Source of the DNA: Pseudomonadota bacterium
GTDB taxonomy: Bacteria > Pseudomonadota > Gammaproteobacteria > Burkholderiales > Burkholderiaceae_C
Length of the DNA: 64,000 bases
NCBI GenBank assembly: GCA_963205115.1
Contig: CAUJHV010000014.1
Coordinates: 62,001-126,000 of the forward strand
Direction of reading: 5' to 3'
In this document: one piece after another, positions 26,465-35,778 of the stretch
How the letters are laid out: every line of letters begins with the position of its first letter
Numbering within the stretch: position 1 is the first letter of the stretch
Made by a program: the position numbers and the translations under genes
Notes under the pieces: model-generated
The model's input: the letters and a program-made list of their open reading frames with translations, nothing else
What the model was told of the DNA's origin: nothing
The model's database searches: none

Positions 26465-27100
26465 TCGCCTGAAGGCGGCCAACGGCCGCCATGGAGGCCG
26501 CAGCGGCTTCTGCGGCGATCACGGGCACTCGGCCGCCGTGTCCGCGCTCATCGGCTCATGGCGGGCGACTACGACTTCGAACCCTGGGCAGATCCCCAGA
26601 CCGGCCCGCTGCCTGCCTGTGCGCGTCCCGTGGCCCTCGCGCGCCGTGCATGGCGTGGCCGCGCCATGTGCCCATGACTTTCGCTGCCGCTTTCGAAGTC
26701 CGCCGGGCTCCCGGAGTTCCCAGGCCAGCCTCGCCGCCGGGCGACAAGAACTCGCCACCATCGGTCAGCGCGCGCTCAGCTCGACGCCGCAATGGCGGCT
26801 GGATGTCGCCGACACGCAAGACCGCAGCGAAACCGCCACCTCCGGCGAAGCGCGGTGAATGACCGCCGTCACAGCCGAATGAACGATCAACCCGCAGGCG
26901 CGGCTGGACACCAGTCTGCGGCGGTTCCGGGAAGATCAGATTCCTGGCAGCGGCGGCCGGTGCCGCAGCGCCGGTCTGACACAGGGCCGCTACAGCGGAC
27001 CTGTTCACCGTGGGCACGACATGGAGCGGCGTGCGTGCGTGTGTGCGTGTGTGTGTGCGATGGCGATGCCGCAGCCCAGGCCGCGGCGTACTGGCCGGTG
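26465..27100. other. Gene-poor gap of about 640 bases
   Basis: No convincing gene in either strand. Short open frames exist, including a 39-codon one from 26558 that opens MAGDYDFEPWADPQTG and has protein-like composition but no ribosome-binding site and no continuation. Two GC-rich hairpins lie just after the VWA gene (GGCGGCC-AAC-GGCCGCC at 26474-26490 and GCCGCAG-CGGCTT-CTGCGGC at 26497-26516), neither with a T run. A GT-rich simple repeat is near the right end. It may hold a decayed gene. Confidence 0.5.
27031..27059. repeat. GT/GTGC simple-sequence tract
   Basis: An almost pure alternating purine-pyrimidine run of about 29 bases made of GTGC and GT units. Such tracts can slip in replication and favour Z-DNA. 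It lies in the gene-poor gap, about 40 bases beyond the 3' end of the DUF4124-like gene. Confidence 0.8.
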
Positions 27101-27559
27101 TCAGCGCACCTGACTCGTCACGCGCTCGACGTGCTGGTCGTACAGACTGGGGCTGCTGGAGTAATCCAGCACCTCGCGCACGTGGCGCATGCGCCGCGGC
27201 TGCGAAGCTGAGGCACCCGGCGCATCGGCCGAAGCCGCGTTAACGGCCGTTCGTGTGCCCGCCACGACGTTCACCGTGCCGCCGATGGGCACCACGGCAG
27301 AGCCTTTCGGGCACGGGCCGTCGGTATAGACCAGCCGCTCACCGACGCGGCACTTCTTGAGGCCTTGCACCACTGCGGCCGTCGATCCCGATGCTGCCAC
27401 GGCAGGCTCGCGCACGGTGCCGTTGTCGAACTGGAAGGGCTTGGCGGTGGCGACCGGCGGCGACCACCAGCTGCGCACCGCATCGCTTTGCGACAGGCGC
27501 CACAGCAGCGGCAGGACCAGCAGTGCGGCCAGGGCCGCGGCGAGCGCTCGAAAGACCAT
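27101..27559 (-). CDS. Membrane-anchored protein with DUF4124-like cysteine pair
   Basis: A 152-residue protein with one N-terminal hydrophobic segment (about residues 4-22), then a periplasmic region with a CRVGERLVYTDGPCPKGS element. That Cys-x-YTD-x-PC pattern resembles DUF4124, common in proteobacterial secreted proteins of unknown role. The C-terminal part is Ala/Ser-rich and ends with a charged segment. The ATG at 27559 is used; an upstream GTG at 27583 would add eight residues. It follows the PQQ-dehydrogenase-like gene's 3' end on the same strand at 88 bases. Confidence 0.6.
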   Translation of the reverse strand: MVFRALAAALAALLVLPLLWRLSQSDAVRSWWSPPVATAKPFQFDNGTVREPAVAASGSTAAVVQGLKKCRVGERLVYTDGPCPKGSAVVPIGGTVNVVAGTRTAVNAASADAPGASASQPRRMRHVREVLDYSSSPSLYDQHVERVTSQVR

Positions 27560-27647
27560 GGCGGCGTGCGACCGCCCTCCCACAAGGCGGTTCGATGGTG
27601 CTGAACAGCCGGTTCTATCGGCGTGCGGCGCGCCGCGCTGAAGGCGC

Positions 27648-28805
27648 TCAGGGGTCCAGGCGCAGCAGCCGGCCGTCGGGGTTGTCCGTCAGCAGGTAGA
27701 TGGCACCGTCAGGGCCCTGGCGCACGTCGCGGATGCGCTCGCGCAGCGACGCCAGCAGGCGCTCCTCGGCAACGACCTTGCGGCCGTCCATGCTCAGGCG
27801 CAGCAGTGCCTGCTCGCGCAGCGTGCCGATCAGCAGGCTGCCCTTCCAGCCGGGGTAGCGGTCGCTGGTCACGAAGGCCATGCCGCTGGGTCCGACCGAG
27901 GTGGGCACCCAGTGGCGGATGGGCTGCTCGAAGCCCGACACCGGACCGTCATCGCCGATGCGTGTGCCCGACCCGTAATTTCGACCGTAAGTCACCAAAG
28001 GCCAGCCGTAGTTGCGACCCGGCAGCACCACATTGAGTTCGTCACCGCCTTGCGGACCGTGTTCCACCGCCCACAGCTCGCCCGTCTGCGGATGTAGCGC
28101 CGCGCCCTGGATGTTGCGGTGGCCGCGGCTGAAGATCTCGGGCTGCGCGCCGGGCGTGTGCACAAAAGGGTTGTCCGCGGGCGCGCGGCCGTCGGCATCC
28201 ACACGCACCACCTTGCCGAGATGGCCGTCCAGCGGCTGTGCGTCCTGCATGCGCGTGCCGCGTTCGCCCAGGCCGACGAGCAGCGTGCCGTCCGGCGCAA
28301 ACACGATGCGCGAACCGCAGTGCAGAAAGCTGCGCACCTTGGGCATCTGGCGGAAGACGGTCTTCACGTCGGTGAGCCGCTGGCCATCCAGCCGCGCACG
28401 GCCCAGCGCCGTGCTGTTGCCGCCCTCGCCCGGTTCGGCGAAGGTGAACCAGATGCGCTGGTTTTCTGCAAATTTTGGATCGACCGCCACGTCGAGCAGG
28501 CCGCACTGATTGCCTACGTCTATGGCCGGCAGGCCGGCCAGCGGCGGATGCAGACGACCATCGCGTCCGACCAGGCGCATGCGCCCCGGTCGCTCTGTCA
28601 CGAGCATGCGTCCATCGGGCAGGAAAGCCAGGCCCCAGGGGTTGACCAGGCCGTGCGCCACGGTGACGACACGCGGCTCGGCCGCCTGCGCCGGCTGGGT
28701 GAGACCCGCCACGGCAGCGCACAGCACGGCCACATGCGCCACATGACAGGCCCAGTGACCGGCCCTGGGCCTTGTCGCCACGCGCAAAAAACCTAGGCTT
28801 CGCAT
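27648..28805 (-). CDS. Exported PQQ-dependent aldose-sugar-dehydrogenase-like protein
   Basis: A 385-residue six-bladed beta-propeller of the soluble glucose dehydrogenase / YliI family. A signal peptide (about residues 1-41, ending QPAQAA) sends it to the periplasm. Family motifs include HGLVNPWGLAFLPDGRMLVTERPGRMR, NQCGLLDVAVDPKF, CGSRIVFAPDGTLLVGLGERG, SRGHRNIQGAALHPQTGELWAVEHGPQGGDELN and YGWPLVTYGRNY. These enzymes oxidise aldoses with PQQ and Ca2+; the physiological substrate is unknown. The start at 28805 lies inside the end of recJ (13-base overlap) with GGAAG upstream. Confidence 0.87.
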   Translation of the reverse strand: MRSLGFLRVATRPRAGHWACHVAHVAVLCAAVAGLTQPAQAAEPRVVTVAHGLVNPWGLAFLPDGRMLVTERPGRMRLVGRDGRLHPPLAGLPAIDVGNQCGLLDVAVDPKFAENQRIWFTFAEPGEGGNSTALGRARLDGQRLTDVKTVFRQMPKVRSFLHCGSRIVFAPDGTLLVGLGERGTRMQDAQPLDGHLGKVVRVDADGRAPADNPFVHTPGAQPEIFSRGHRNIQGAALHPQTGELWAVEHGPQGGDELNVVLPGRNYGWPLVTYGRNYGSGTRIGDDGPVSGFEQPIRHWVPTSVGPSGMAFVTSDRYPGWKGSLLIGTLREQALLRLSMDGRKVVAEERLLASLRERIRDVRQGPDGAIYLLTDNPDGRLLRLDP

Positions 28806-30526
28806 GCTTCCACCACCATCTGCAAGCGTTGTTGACCGTTCCACTCGTCGACCTGCACGCGGTAGGCCAAACGCACGTCCTCGGGCACGGGTTCGGTGCG
28901 ACCGAACCAGATGGCGTCGCGCGGCTGTCCGGCGTGTCGAACACGCAATTTCATGTGCTTCTCGCCGACCAGCCGCTGCTGCAGGACCTGCACACGATCG
29001 CAGAACAATGGCGGCTCGAAGCCCTGGCCCCAGACCTGTGCATCCATCGCGCGCACGGTCTCGAGGTTGAACCACTGCAGCTCGAGCGGGCCGTCGGTGC
29101 GCAGCTGGCGCTCCAGCGCGGCGGCATCCAGCCATTCGGACGCCACCTGCTGCAGCGCGCGGTCGAAGACCGGAAAGTCGTCCGCCGCCAGCGTCGCGCC
29201 GGCGGCCATCGCGTGGCCGCCGAAACGGCGCAGCACGCCGGGCTCGCGCTTGCTCACGAGATCCAGCGCATCGCGCAGGTGGAAGCCCGGAATCGAGCGC
29301 CCGCTGCCCTTGAGCAGGCCATCCGCGCCGCGTGCAAAGACAAAGGTGGGCCGGTGCAGGCGGTCCTTCAGGCGACCGGCGACGATGCCCACCACGCCCT
29401 CGTGGAAGTCGGGGTCGAACAGGCTCAGCGCGCTGGGCAGCACGGCGTCCTGCGCCGGCAGCATGCGCGCCAGCAGCAGCTCGGCCTGCTCGCGCATGCC
29501 GGCCTCGACCTCGCGGCGCTCGCGGTTGATTGCGTCCAGCTGACGGGCCAGTTCAGCCGCACGCGCGGTGTCGTCGGTCACCAGACACTCGATGCCCAGC
29601 GTCATGTCCGACAGCCGGCCAGCGGCATTCAGGCGCGGGCCCAGCGCAAAGCCAAAGTCGAAGGCCGCCGCACGCCGCGGGTCTCGGGCCGCCACCGAAA
29701 ACAGCGCGGCCACGCCCGGCTGCATGCGCCCGGCGCGGATGCGCTTGAGGCCTTGGGCCACGAGCCGGCGGTTGTTGGCATCCAGGCGGACCACGTCGGC
29801 CACGGTGCCCAGCGCCACCAGGTCCAGCAGCGCGTCCAGTCGGGGCTGGCTCGCGGCATCGAAGCAGCCGCGCGCCCGTCGCTCGGCGCGCAACGCCAGC
29901 AGCACGTAGAACATCACACCCACACCTGCCAGGCTCTTGCTCTCGAAACGGTCGCCCGGCTGGTTGGGGTTGACGATCACGTCGGCCGCCGGCAGCACCA
30001 CCTCGTCGCCTTCCAGCGCGGGCAGGTGGTGATCGGTGACCAGCACGCGCATGCCGCGCTCGCGCGCATGCGCCACGCCCGGCAGGCTGGCAATGCCGTT
30101 GTCCACCGTCACCAGCAGGTCCGGTTGCTGCGCGGCGGCCAGGTCGACGATGGCCGGCGTCAGGCCGTAGCCGTGCACGCTGCGGTCGGGCACGACATAG
30201 CCCAGGGTTCCGGGGCGCGCACCGAGCATCGCCAGGCCGCGCAGCGCCACGGCGCAGGCGGTCGCGCCGTCGCAGTCGTAGTCGGCTACGACGACGATGC
30301 GCTGGCCGGCGTCGATCGCCTGGCTCAGCAACGTCGCCGCTTCGGCTGTGCCCTTTAACCCGTCGGGCGGCAACAGGTGGCCCAGGCCGTCGTCCACGTC
30401 CTGCGGGCTGCGCACGCCACGGGCGGCCAGCAGCCGCGCCAGCAAGGGGTGCACGCCGGACTGTTCCAGCGCGAAGGCCACGCGCGGCGGCACATCGCGC
30501 ACCAGCAGGGTCGGCACCGTGGTCAT
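28793..30526 (-). CDS. recJ: Single-stranded-DNA-specific exonuclease RecJ
   Basis: 5'-3' single-strand exonuclease of recombination and mismatch repair. The 577-residue protein has the DHH-family motifs in order: VVADYDCDGATA (motif I), VTVDNG, VTDHH (DHH motif III), a VALGTVADVV motif IV, then the DHHA1 domain with SGRSIPGFHLRDAL and RRFGGHAMAAGATL, and the C-terminal OB-like domain ending in QRLQMVVEACEA. All catalytic motifs look intact. The ATG at 30526 overlaps the upstream conserved hypothetical gene's stop by ATGA. Size and order match RecJ throughout. Confidence 0.95.
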   Translation of the reverse strand: MTTVPTLLVRDVPPRVAFALEQSGVHPLLARLLAARGVRSPQDVDDGLGHLLPPDGLKGTAEAATLLSQAIDAGQRIVVVADYDCDGATACAVALRGLAMLGARPGTLGYVVPDRSVHGYGLTPAIVDLAAAQQPDLLVTVDNGIASLPGVAHARERGMRVLVTDHHLPALEGDEVVLPAADVIVNPNQPGDRFESKSLAGVGVMFYVLLALRAERRARGCFDAASQPRLDALLDLVALGTVADVVRLDANNRRLVAQGLKRIRAGRMQPGVAALFSVAARDPRRAAAFDFGFALGPRLNAAGRLSDMTLGIECLVTDDTARAAELARQLDAINRERREVEAGMREQAELLLARMLPAQDAVLPSALSLFDPDFHEGVVGIVAGRLKDRLHRPTFVFARGADGLLKGSGRSIPGFHLRDALDLVSKREPGVLRRFGGHAMAAGATLAADDFPVFDRALQQVASEWLDAAALERQLRTDGPLELQWFNLETVRAMDAQVWGQGFEPPLFCDRVQVLQQRLVGEKHMKLRVRHAGQPRDAIWFGRTEPVPEDVRLAYRVQVDEWNGQQRLQMVVEACEA

Positions 30527-31509
30527 AGCGTCTCCAGTACCGCGCGCACGTCGGGGCGCCGCCAGGTGGCGCTCAGGCGCTGCACCAGGCCGGCCACGCC
30601 GCTCGAGGTCGCCGGTTCCCAGCGTGCGGCCACGCGTTCGCCGCACAGCGTGAGCGCGGCAGGCTGCGCCTGCTCCAGGCGCTGGACGAGCGCCGCCACC
30701 GGGCCCGCGTCCAGCGTCTGCCAGGCCGCACGCCACGCGTCCCAGTCCTCGGCCAGCGCCGGCGTACGCAGCCGGTCATCGACCAGCAGATCCGGCGCCG
30801 CATCACGGCCCGGGTCGACCCCCGTGCCGCTGACCCACAAGCCCGTGACCGTGAACTGGCCGCGCGCCTCTCGCTGGGCGTTCAGCGGGTGCGTGTGCCA
30901 CAGCATCTGCACCTCGTTCTGCAGGCGTCGCACCAGCCGGGCGCGCGGATCGGGTTCGAGCCAGCGGTCGACATTGCGGCCGATCACGCGGTCCAGCGAG
31001 GCCGATGGCAGCGTCGCCAGCTCCGGGTGTCGGGCCAGCCAGGTCGTCGGCGCGACCCAGATGAGCTCGAAGCCCTCGCTTTCGAACCACTCGCGCGCGC
31101 TGTCGAACCAGGCCCGCGATTCGGTCTCTTCGAGAGCCAGCAGCTCGGGCGCCAGGACGCTGACGTCTTCCGCCCCGAGTCGCCAGTGGGTCGGCGTCAG
31201 CAGCGCCCAGCCCCGCCCCGCATCGTCGTGCGTGAGGCCGCGCGAACGCGCCAGTACCGCAGCCAGCGGCACCAGGCCGTCCTCGGCCGGCGGTAGGCCC
31301 CAGGCCTGGGCCAGCGCGCGTTCGTGCGGCGTATTGCGGCTGAACTCGTCCGCGGGTTCGCCCACGGCGTCGCCCGAGGCGCCGCGAGCGACTTCGCGGG
31401 TCAGCGTCATCAGGCGTTGCAGGCGGGGCAGGCTCAGACCTGCCAGCGCCTGTCGGCCAGCTTCGGACAGTGGCGCGGCAAACGGAACCAGCAGATGCAT
31501 GGCGGTCAT
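30523..31509 (-). CDS. Conserved protein translationally coupled to recJ; function unknown
   Basis: A 328-residue soluble protein that I do not assign to a characterised family. Relatives next to recJ in Burkholderiales are sometimes auto-annotated as phosphoglycerate mutase, but I see no catalytic motif of either mutase class here. Notable elements are FAAPLSEAGRQALAGLSLPRLQRLM at the N-terminus, a Trp-rich centre (LTPTHWRLGAEDV, WFDSAREWFE) and MLWHTHPLNAQREARG. The stop overlaps the recJ start (ATGA), so the two are likely produced together. It is divergent from lolC, 69 bases away. An ATG three codons in (31500) is an alternative start. Confidence 0.75.
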   Translation of the reverse strand: MTAMHLLVPFAAPLSEAGRQALAGLSLPRLQRLMTLTREVARGASGDAVGEPADEFSRNTPHERALAQAWGLPPAEDGLVPLAAVLARSRGLTHDDAGRGWALLTPTHWRLGAEDVSVLAPELLALEETESRAWFDSAREWFESEGFELIWVAPTTWLARHPELATLPSASLDRVIGRNVDRWLEPDPRARLVRRLQNEVQMLWHTHPLNAQREARGQFTVTGLWVSGTGVDPGRDAAPDLLVDDRLRTPALAEDWDAWRAAWQTLDAGPVAALVQRLEQAQPAALTLCGERVAARWEPATSSGVAGLVQRLSATWRRPDVRAVLETL

Positions 31510-31578
31510 TATCCGGGCGGCACCGCTGCGCCCCCTCCCACCAGGGACTCACGGGCCCTCAGGTAGCATCGACCTCCC

Positions 31579-32830
31579 ATGAGTCTGCCCTTCGAGTGGC
31601 ACGTCGGCTGGCGATACACCCGCGCGGGCCGCGGCGGACGCCGCAACGGCTTCATCTCCTTCATCTCCGCGATCTCGGTGCTCGGGATCGCGCTGGGCGT
31701 GGCCGCGCTCATCATCGTGCTCAGCGTGATGAACGGCTTCCAGAAGGAGGTGCGCGACCGGATGCTCAGCATCATTCCGCACATCGAGATCACGCAGGCC
31801 GATGGCGCGGCGCTGACCGACTGGCACGCGCTGGCCGCCGCCGCGCGGCAGGCCGATGCGCGCGTGCAGGGTGTCGCACCGTTCATCGCCGTGCAGGCCC
31901 TCGTCGCGCGCGGCGAGAGCATGCGTGGCGCGGTCATCCGCGGCATCGACCCCGACGCCGAAGCCAGCGTCACACCGCTGGGCGCCCGCCTGCGCGAGAC
32001 CACCTTTTCCACCTTGAAACCGGGCGAATGGAACGTCGTGCTGGGCTACGAACTCGCGCGGCAACTCGGCGTGCTGCCAGGCGACAAGCTGACGATCATT
32101 GCGCCGGGCGGACAGGTCACGCCCGCGGGCGTCGTGCCCCGCCTGAAGCAGTTCACGCTCAGCGGCACCTTCGAATCCGGCCACTACGAATACGACAGCA
32201 CGCTGGCACTGATCCACCTGGACGACGCGCAGCGGCTGTTCCGGGTCGACGGCCCGACCGGCGTCCAGCTCAAGCTGTCAGACCAGCAGGCGGCGCGCGA
32301 AGTGGCCGCCACGCTCGTCAACCGACTGCCGCCGGGCCTGATGGTGCGCGACTGGACCCGCGTCAACCGCAACTGGTACGACGCGGTGCAGATCGAAAAG
32401 CGCCTGATGGGCATCATCCTCACGCTGATCGTGGCCGTGGCGGCATTCAATCTGGTGAGCACGCTGGTGATGACCGTCACCGACAAGCGTGCCGATATCG
32501 CCATCCTGCGCACGCTGGGCGCCAGCCCGCGCTCGATCATGGGCATCTTCATGGTCCAGGGGGCCGTGGCCGGCGTCATCGGCACGCTGGCCGGCGTGAG
32601 TCTGGGCCTGCTGGTGGCCTTCAACATCGACGCCATCGTGCCGGCCATCGAACAGCTGCTGGGCACCACCTTCCTGCCGGGCAGTGTCTACCTGATCAGC
32701 CGCATGCCGAGCCAGCCGCTGGCCTCCGACATCGTGCCGATCGCCGTCGTCTCGCTGGTGCTGGCCTTCCTGGCGACGATCTACCCGAGCTGGCGCGCCA
32801 GCCGCGTCAACCCGGCCGAGGCCCTGCGGT

Positions 32831-32838
<8 letters not shown>
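31579..32838 (+). CDS. lolC: Lipoprotein-releasing ABC permease LolC/LolE, first copy
   Basis: A 419-residue inner-membrane permease of the LolCDE exporter, which detaches outer-membrane lipoproteins and hands them to LolA. It has an N-terminal helix with [20 protein letters not shown], a large periplasmic domain and three C-terminal helices ending [14 protein letters not shown]. The N-terminal LolC/E signature [16 protein letters not shown] is clear. The gene overlaps lolD by eight bases. A closely related second permease lies on the other side of lolD. Confidence 0.92.
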
Positions 32839-33517
<679 letters not shown>

Positions 33518-33521
33518 TGTC

Positions 33522-34823
33522 GTGAGCTGGACCGACCGTTGCCCCGTGGAGTGGCAGATCGGCTGGCGCTACCTGCGCGGCGGCCGTTCGGCTGCGGAAG
33601 CCAATCGCACCGGCTTCATCAGCTTCATCGCGGCGCTGTCGGTGGTGGGCATCACGCTGGGCGTGGCTGCGCTGATCGTCGTGATGTCGGTGATGAACGG
33701 CTTTCGCACCGAGGTGCGCGACCGCATGCTGGATGTGATCGCCCATGTGGAAGTGCTGGAGACGGGGTCCAAGGGCTCAGACCTGCCGCGCCTGGCCCGC
33801 GAGGCTTTGCAGGACCCCGAGGTGCGCGCCGCCGCGCCGATGGCCTCCTTGCAGGGACTGCTGGGCCGCGGCGAGCAGATGCGCGGCGCCTGGGTGCAGG
33901 GCATCGACCCGGCCGTGGAGCCCACGGTGACGCAACTGGCGCAGCGGCTGTCCCTGGGCACGGGCGCCCTGCTGCCGCAGCTGCAAGCGGGATCGCGCAA
34001 CGTGCTGCTGGGCGTCGAGATGGCACGCGCGCTGCAACTGAAACCGGGCGACCCGGTGGCGCTGCTGCTGCCACCGCCGCCCGCACCGGAGGGTGCGGCC
34101 CCCGGCAGCCGCAGCACCTTGCCGCGCACCGTGAGCTTGCGCTACATCGGCAGCTTCGAATCCGGCCACCACTTGTATGACGACGCCTGGGCGCTGATGA
34201 ACCGGGACGACGTGCTGGAGATCGGCCAGGGCCGCGCTGGCAGCGGCCTGCGGCTGCGGCTGGCCGACCCGACTCAGGCGCCCGAGGTGGCCAGCCGGCT
34301 GGCCACACGCTGGGCCTACCAGGCCCTGGTGCGCGACTGGACCCGCAACAACCGCCCCTGGTTCGAAGCCGTGGCGCAACAAAAGCGCATGCTGGGGCTG
34401 ATCCTGACGCTCATCGTCGCGGTGGCGGCCTTCAACCTGGTCAGCACCCTGGTGATGACCGTCACCGACAAACGCGCCGACATCGCCATCCTGCGCACGC
34501 TGGGCGCCAGTCCGCGCTCGGTGATGGGCATCTTCATGGTCCAGGGTGCGCTGGCCGGCGTCATCGGCACGCTGGGCGGCGTCGCGCTGGGCCTGCTGCT
34601 GGCGCTGAACCTGGACCGCATCGTGCCGGCCATCGAGGCGCTGGTCGGCCACAAGCTGCTGCCGGGCAGCGTCTACCTGATCTCACACATGCCCAGCCTG
34701 CCGCTGGCGTCTGACATCGTGCCGATGGCGCTGGTGTCGATGGCGCTGGCCTTCGTCTCCACGCTCTACCCGAGCTGGCGCGCCAGCCGCGTGGACCCGG
34801 CCGAGGCCCTGCGTTACGAGTGA
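33522..34823 (+). CDS. lolE: Lipoprotein-releasing ABC permease, second copy (LolC/LolE)
   Basis: A 433-residue paralogue of the first permease. The C-terminal 140 residues ([16 protein letters not shown] onward to [14 protein letters not shown]) are nearly identical to the first copy, while the periplasmic domain has diverged and carries an extra Pro/Ala-rich insertion (PPPPAPEGAAPGSRS). It starts with GTG four bases after the lolD stop. With lolC and lolD it may form a LolCDE-like heteromer, but since both copies resemble LolC the lolE symbol is only positional. Confidence 0.88.
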   Translation: MSWTDRCPVEWQIGWRYLRGGRSAAEANRTGFISFIAALSVVGITLGVAALIVVMSVMNGFRTEVRDRMLDVIAHVEVLETGSKGSDLPRLAREALQDPEVRAAAPMASLQGLLGRGEQMRGAWVQGIDPAVEPTVTQLAQRLSLGTGALLPQLQAGSRNVLLGVEMARALQLKPGDPVALLLPPPPAPEGAAPGSRSTLPRTVSLRYIGSFESGHHLYDDAWALMNRDDVLEIGQGRAGSGLRLRLADPTQAPEVASRLATRWAYQALVRDWTRNNRPWFEAVAQQKRMLGLILTLIVAVAAFNLVSTLVMTVTDKRADIAILRTLGASPRSVMGIFMVQGALAGVIGTLGGVALGLLLALNLDRIVPAIEALVGHKLLPGSVYLISHMPSLPLASDIVPMALVSMALAFVSTLYPSWRASRVDPAEALRYE

Positions 34824-34887
34824 ACCCCGCACAGGGTGTGCATGTCCCTGCTGTCGGCAAGGCAGGTACGCTTCCTACAATGGTGCG

Positions 34888-35745
34888 GTGAACCTGCTCA
34901 ACGCCGACCTGCACTGCCATTCCGTCGTCTCCGACGGCACGCTCGAACCCGAAGTGCTCGCGCAACGGGCCAAGGCCGGCGGTGTCGAGCTCTGGGCGCT
35001 GACCGACCACGACGAAATCGGCGGCCTGCCGCGTGCGATCGAGGCAGCCCATGAATGGTCACTGGACATGCTGACCGGCGTGGAAATCTCGGTCACCTTT
35101 GCCGGCACCACCGTGCACATCGTGGGCCTGGGCTTCGACGCCGGCAACCAGGCGCTCGCCGATGGCCTGGCCGCCACGCGTGGCGGGCGGGCCGAGCGCG
35201 CGCAGGAAATGTCCGACGAACTGGCCAAGGTGGGCATTCGCGACGCATACGAGGGTGCCCTGCGCTACGTCGGCAATCCGGCCCTCATTTCGCGCACGCA
35301 CTTCGCGCGCTACATCGTCGAAACCGGCGTCTGTGCCGACACCCACGAAGTCTTCCGGCGCTACCTGGCCGAAGGCAAGCCCGGCTTCGTGCCGCACCGC
35401 TGGGCCAAGCTGGGCGACGCGGTGCACTGGATCACGCAGGCCGGCGGCACGGCCGTCATCGCCCACCCCGCGCGCTATGCGTTCACGCCCACCGAGGAGT
35501 ACGCGCTGTTCACCGAGTTCATCGCCCACGGCGGACGCGGCCTCGAAGTGGTCACCAGCAGCCACTCGGCCGCGGACCAGCGCAAGTACGCCGACATGGC
35601 TGTCGAATTTGGCATGCTCGCCTCGCGCGGGAGCGACTTCCATTCGCCCGGCGAAAGCCGTACGGAACTGGGAAGCCTGCCGCCACTGGATGGCCGGCTC
35701 GAACCCGTGTGGGAAACCCTTCAGGACCGCGTGCTGCGCGCCTGA
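34888..35745 (+). CDS. PHP-domain phosphoesterase (RNase AM / nucleoside-bisphosphate phosphatase type)
   Basis: A 285-residue polymerase-and-histidinol-phosphatase-domain protein. Metal ligands are visible in LHCHSVVSDG, LTDHDEIGG, TGVEISVTF, ISRTHFARYIV, VIAHPARY and GSDFHSPGES. The architecture matches the YciV/TrpH family, shown in other bacteria to be a 5'-3' exoribonuclease (RNase AM) or 3',5'-nucleoside bisphosphatase. The start is GTG (34888), 64 bases after the permease stop. It converges on the GGDEF-EAL gene. Confidence 0.9.
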   Translation: MNLLNADLHCHSVVSDGTLEPEVLAQRAKAGGVELWALTDHDEIGGLPRAIEAAHEWSLDMLTGVEISVTFAGTTVHIVGLGFDAGNQALADGLAATRGGRAERAQEMSDELAKVGIRDAYEGALRYVGNPALISRTHFARYIVETGVCADTHEVFRRYLAEGKPGFVPHRWAKLGDAVHWITQAGGTAVIAHPARYAFTPTEEYALFTEFIAHGGRGLEVVTSSHSAADQRKYADMAVEFGMLASRGSDFHSPGESRTELGSLPPLDGRLEPVWETLQDRVLRA

Positions 35746-35778
35746 AGCGCCTGCGGCGTGTGTGCCGCTCGCGCCGCC

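Noticed and set aside
26497..26516. Hairpin with a six-base loop as an ANTAR target
   Set aside because: Loop CGGCTT (AAGCCG on the other strand) lacks the required A first and G fourth, and there is no second hexaloop hairpin next to it.
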